From Ruminococcus sp. UBA4350 (GTDB lineage: Bacteria > Bacillota > Clostridia > Oscillospirales > Ruminococcaceae): a stretch of 24,520 bases of DNA. The position numbers were made by a program, and so were the translations under genes. The notes under the pieces were generated by a model that saw nothing but the letters and a program-made list of their open reading frames with translations, did not search any database and was not told the DNA's origin. Location: assembly GCA_002394125.1 (NCBI GenBank), contig DGSY01000067.1, forward strand, positions 1-24,520, read 5' to 3'. Positions 23,361-24,520 of the stretch are shown here, one piece after another (the stretch's first letter is position 1; each line of letters starts with the position of its first letter).

Positions 23361-23651
23361 ATGATGGGAGAAAGCTATTTCACATATAAGAGCCGCCCGG
23401 TCGTGCGGAGCGGCAAGACGATCTATTACGGCAGCATGGCGCAGCCCTATGTGGTCATGATGAATGTGACAGCAGAAGCAGAGAATGCAGAAATGAAGCA
23501 GAAGCAGGCCACGGAGATCAAATGCTATCTGATGAAGACAGACAAGAACCTGAATCCGATGGCTGCGATCACGAAAACTGCCGCTCGTCCGAATCTTTTT
23601 GAGGCGCTGGAGCTGGCAAATGCATGGCTGAAGGGCACGGAACGCGCATAA
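23361..23651 (+). CDS. 96-aa protein, function unknown
   Basis: The short product starts MMGESYFTYKSRPVVRSGKT and contains IYYGSMAQPYVVMMNV, a helical Glu/Lys/Met segment (AENAEMKQKQATEIKCYLM) and LFEALELANAWLKGTERA. No signal or membrane segment is visible, so it is probably cytoplasmic. GGAGG is at 23353-23357; either of two adjacent ATGs (23361, 23364) could start, the second having the better spacing. It is 30 nt after the DUF4340 gene and just ahead of a terminator, so it is the last gene of the ABC module. I do not recognise a family. Confidence 0.75.
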   Translation: MMGESYFTYKSRPVVRSGKTIYYGSMAQPYVVMMNVTAEAENAEMKQKQATEIKCYLMKTDKNLNPMAAITKTAARPNLFEALELANAWLKGTERA

Positions 23652-23657
23652 ACGGCA

Positions 23658-23692
23658 AAGCCGGGCAGTCACTCCGACTGTCCGGCTTTTTT
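23658..23692 (+). terminator. Rho-independent terminator of the ABC module
   Basis: AAGCCGGGCAGTC (23658-23670) pairs with GACTGTCCGGCTT (23676-23688), 13 bp with one G-U, around ACTCC, followed by six consecutive T residues in total. It begins 6 nt after the 96-aa gene's stop. Confidence 0.85.
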
Positions 23693-23773
23693 GTGGTTGT
23701 GCGCAAATGCCAAGTGCATTACGACCTGCAATTTGTTAGCATCGACAAGAATGTTGCTTTTGAATATTTGGTC

Positions 23774-23802
23774 TTGACAGAATCGGTTTTTTATGCTATA
23801 AT
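23774..23802 (+). promoter_or_regulatory. Perfect-consensus promoter of tRNA-Trp
   Basis: TTGACA at 23774-23779, a 17-bp spacer, and TATAAT at 23797-23802 with an extended TGC before it. Transcription would start a few bases before the tRNA at 23814. Confidence 0.85.
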
Positions 23803-23813
23803 AATATGGTCAT

Positions 23814-23889
23814 AGGGGTATAGCTCAGCTGGTAGAGCAACGGACTCCAAATCCGTGTGCCGAGGGTTCGATTCCTTCTGCCCCTGCCA
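23814..23889 (+). tRNA. tRNA-Trp (anticodon CCA)
   Basis: The 76-nt gene folds as a standard cloverleaf. The acceptor AGGGGTA (23814-23820) pairs with TGCCCCT (23879-23885), and the D arm holds GCTC-AGCTGGTA-GAGC. The anticodon stem ACGGA/TCCGT encloses the loop CTCCAAA with anticodon CCA at 23847-23849. The T arm is GAGGG-TTCGATT-CCTTC; the discriminator is G and CCA is encoded at 23887-23889. The CCA anticodon reads UGG, so the tRNA carries tryptophan. It has its own promoter and terminator. Confidence 0.96.
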
Positions 23890-23899
23890 CCCACAAAAT

Positions 23900-23938
23900 G
23901 TCGTAGATGCGTGAAAATCTCGTATCTACGACTTTTTT
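23900..23938 (+). terminator. Terminator of tRNA-Trp
   Basis: GTCGTAGATGCG (23900-23911) pairs with CGTATCTACGAC (23921-23932), 12 bp with one G-U, around a 9-nt loop, followed by six T residues. Confidence 0.85.
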
Positions 23939-24010
23939 ATTACCCCGGATTTTGAAATAAATTTCCGGATTCGGAAAGATTTTTCCGTATTTTGAACCTT
24001 TTTTCACCCA

Positions 24011-24118
24011 AAATCACACGAAATCACACGGAGTTACAGGGCACGGAATCATCGGTATCAGGCGAAAAACAGCGTAAGGCTGCCGAGAGACAGGCGGCGA
24101 AAATCACACGGCGTGTGA
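24011..24118. repeat. Repeats of AAATCACACG, with a TCACACG palindrome
   Basis: AAATCACACG occurs in tandem at 24011-24020 and 24021-24030 and again at 24101-24110. The third copy runs into TCACACG-G-CGTGTGA (24104-24118), a perfect 7+1+7 palindrome. The stretch from the tRNA terminator to 24198 has no convincing gene. The CACACG core is shared with the repeat at the left end of the window. Binding sites for a recombinase or replication or regulatory protein are possible; none is proved. Confidence 0.6.
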
Positions 24119-24198
24119 CAGCTGTGAGTGCAAGTCAAAAAGTGACCTTAATTCAACCGATTGTTTGGGCATAATGCCATATTAAGGGAGGTGTCGGT

Positions 24199-24520
24199 AT
24201 GCCCGCGACTGAGAGACTGAGAGAACACTTCTGGGGTATTGACCTCAACCGTGGGAATATAGAATTGACAAAACGCGAAGATATGTATTGCTATTTTATC
24301 GTTGAACATACTACCGATCCGGAATATGCTTATAAACAGGCGCTCTCACTTTTAGTTGCAGGTTGCCGTAATTTTGTTTTCTTTGGTAAGGCAGAGGCTA
24401 TTTGGCATTTACAAACTGATCATGCCGATATTCAGATGAATCCGGAAATGGAGGAAGTGGCATTAACTTCTAGTATTGACACTTTTGATGATTTCGTTGA
24501 TGAGTTAGCTGAGTTGTTAT
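24199..24520 (+). CDS. Unrecognised protein, partial (runs off the window)
   Basis: The first 107 residues are visible. They start MPATERLREHFWGIDLNRGN, then DMYCYFIVEHTTDPEYAYKQ, ALSLLVAGCRNFVFFG, EAIWHLQTDHADIQ and DTFDDFVDELAELL, with the 3' end beyond the window. A strong ribosome binding site AAGGGAGGTG (24184-24193) precedes the ATG. No signal peptide or membrane segment is seen. Base use is clearly AT-richer than the core operon (many TTT, ATT, TTA codons), and it follows the repeat region after tRNA-Trp, which suggests an accessory or transferred gene. Family not recognised; the alternation of short strands and helices suggests a small alpha/beta protein. Confidence 0.75.
   Translation, partial: MPATERLREHFWGIDLNRGNIELTKREDMYCYFIVEHTTDPEYAYKQALSLLVAGCRNFVFFGKAEAIWHLQTDHADIQMNPEMEEVALTSSIDTFDDFVDELAELL

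Noticed and set aside
21636..23672. 678-codon open frame antisense to the GldG-like and DUF4340 genes
   Set aside because: No ribosome binding site or recognisable domain; the plus-strand frames have family motifs and coupled start and stop codons.
23825..24007. Minus-strand open frame ending in GIEPSAHGFGVRCSTS
   Set aside because: It is the antisense of tRNA-Trp and its terminator; this string is a well-known false protein produced by reading tRNA genes backwards.
23992..24174. 60-codon plus-strand frame over the CACACG repeats
   Set aside because: No ribosome binding site, basic low-complexity product, and it is explained by the repeats.

Overview
The window looks like a chromosomal segment of a Gram-positive, Clostridia-class bacterium, most likely a Ruminococcus-like member of the Oscillospiraceae. 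The evidence is strong AGGAGG-type ribosome binding sites, sigma-A promoters with 17-bp spacers, a spoVS-ymdB pair, the Firmicutes order rimP-nusA-rnpM(ylxR)-ylxQ-infB-rbfA-nrnA-truB-ribF, and a CCA-encoding tRNA-Trp. Protein families are assigned from motifs read by eye; no database search was possible.

Region by region. (1) 1-348 has no convincing gene: it holds a CACACG direct repeat, a strong terminator for a gene left of the window, and a promoter for the first CDS; nothing was recognised in about 116-242. (2) 349-3234 is an accessory stretch of surface or membrane proteins: a small zinc-ribbon membrane protein, a lipoprotein, a 48-aa protein, and a second zinc-ribbon membrane protein with a long low-complexity linker. 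(3) 3231-4435 is a divergent pair, an XRE-type regulator and a protein-kinase-like protein with a degenerate N-lobe, around a palindromic operator candidate. (4) 4625-7251, minus strand, carries a tyrosine recombinase, a single-pass membrane protein, ymdB, and spoVS with its own consensus promoter. (5) 7519-8934 is an orphan solute-binding lipoprotein. (6) 9022-18204 is the NusA/IF2 operon, covering transcription elongation, RNase P modulation, translation initiation, ribosome maturation, nanoRNA degradation, tRNA pseudouridylation and flavin synthesis. It has an attenuator-like hairpin between promoter and first gene, two large intergenic hairpins, and an unfamiliar 82-aa protein between infB and rbfA. 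(7) 18303-23651 is an ABC export-type module: ATPase, ABC-2 permease, GldG-like protein, DUF4340 protein and a 96-aa protein, many joined by overlapping start and stop codons. (8) 23774-23938 is tRNA-Trp with a perfect-consensus promoter and a terminator. (9) 23939-24520 is AT-richer, has CACACG repeats, and ends inside an unrecognised CDS.

The core operon supplies ribosome assembly and RNA maturation. The ABC module and the spoVS/ymdB group are independent units. The regulator-kinase pair and the structured operon leader are the places most likely to hold undescribed regulation.
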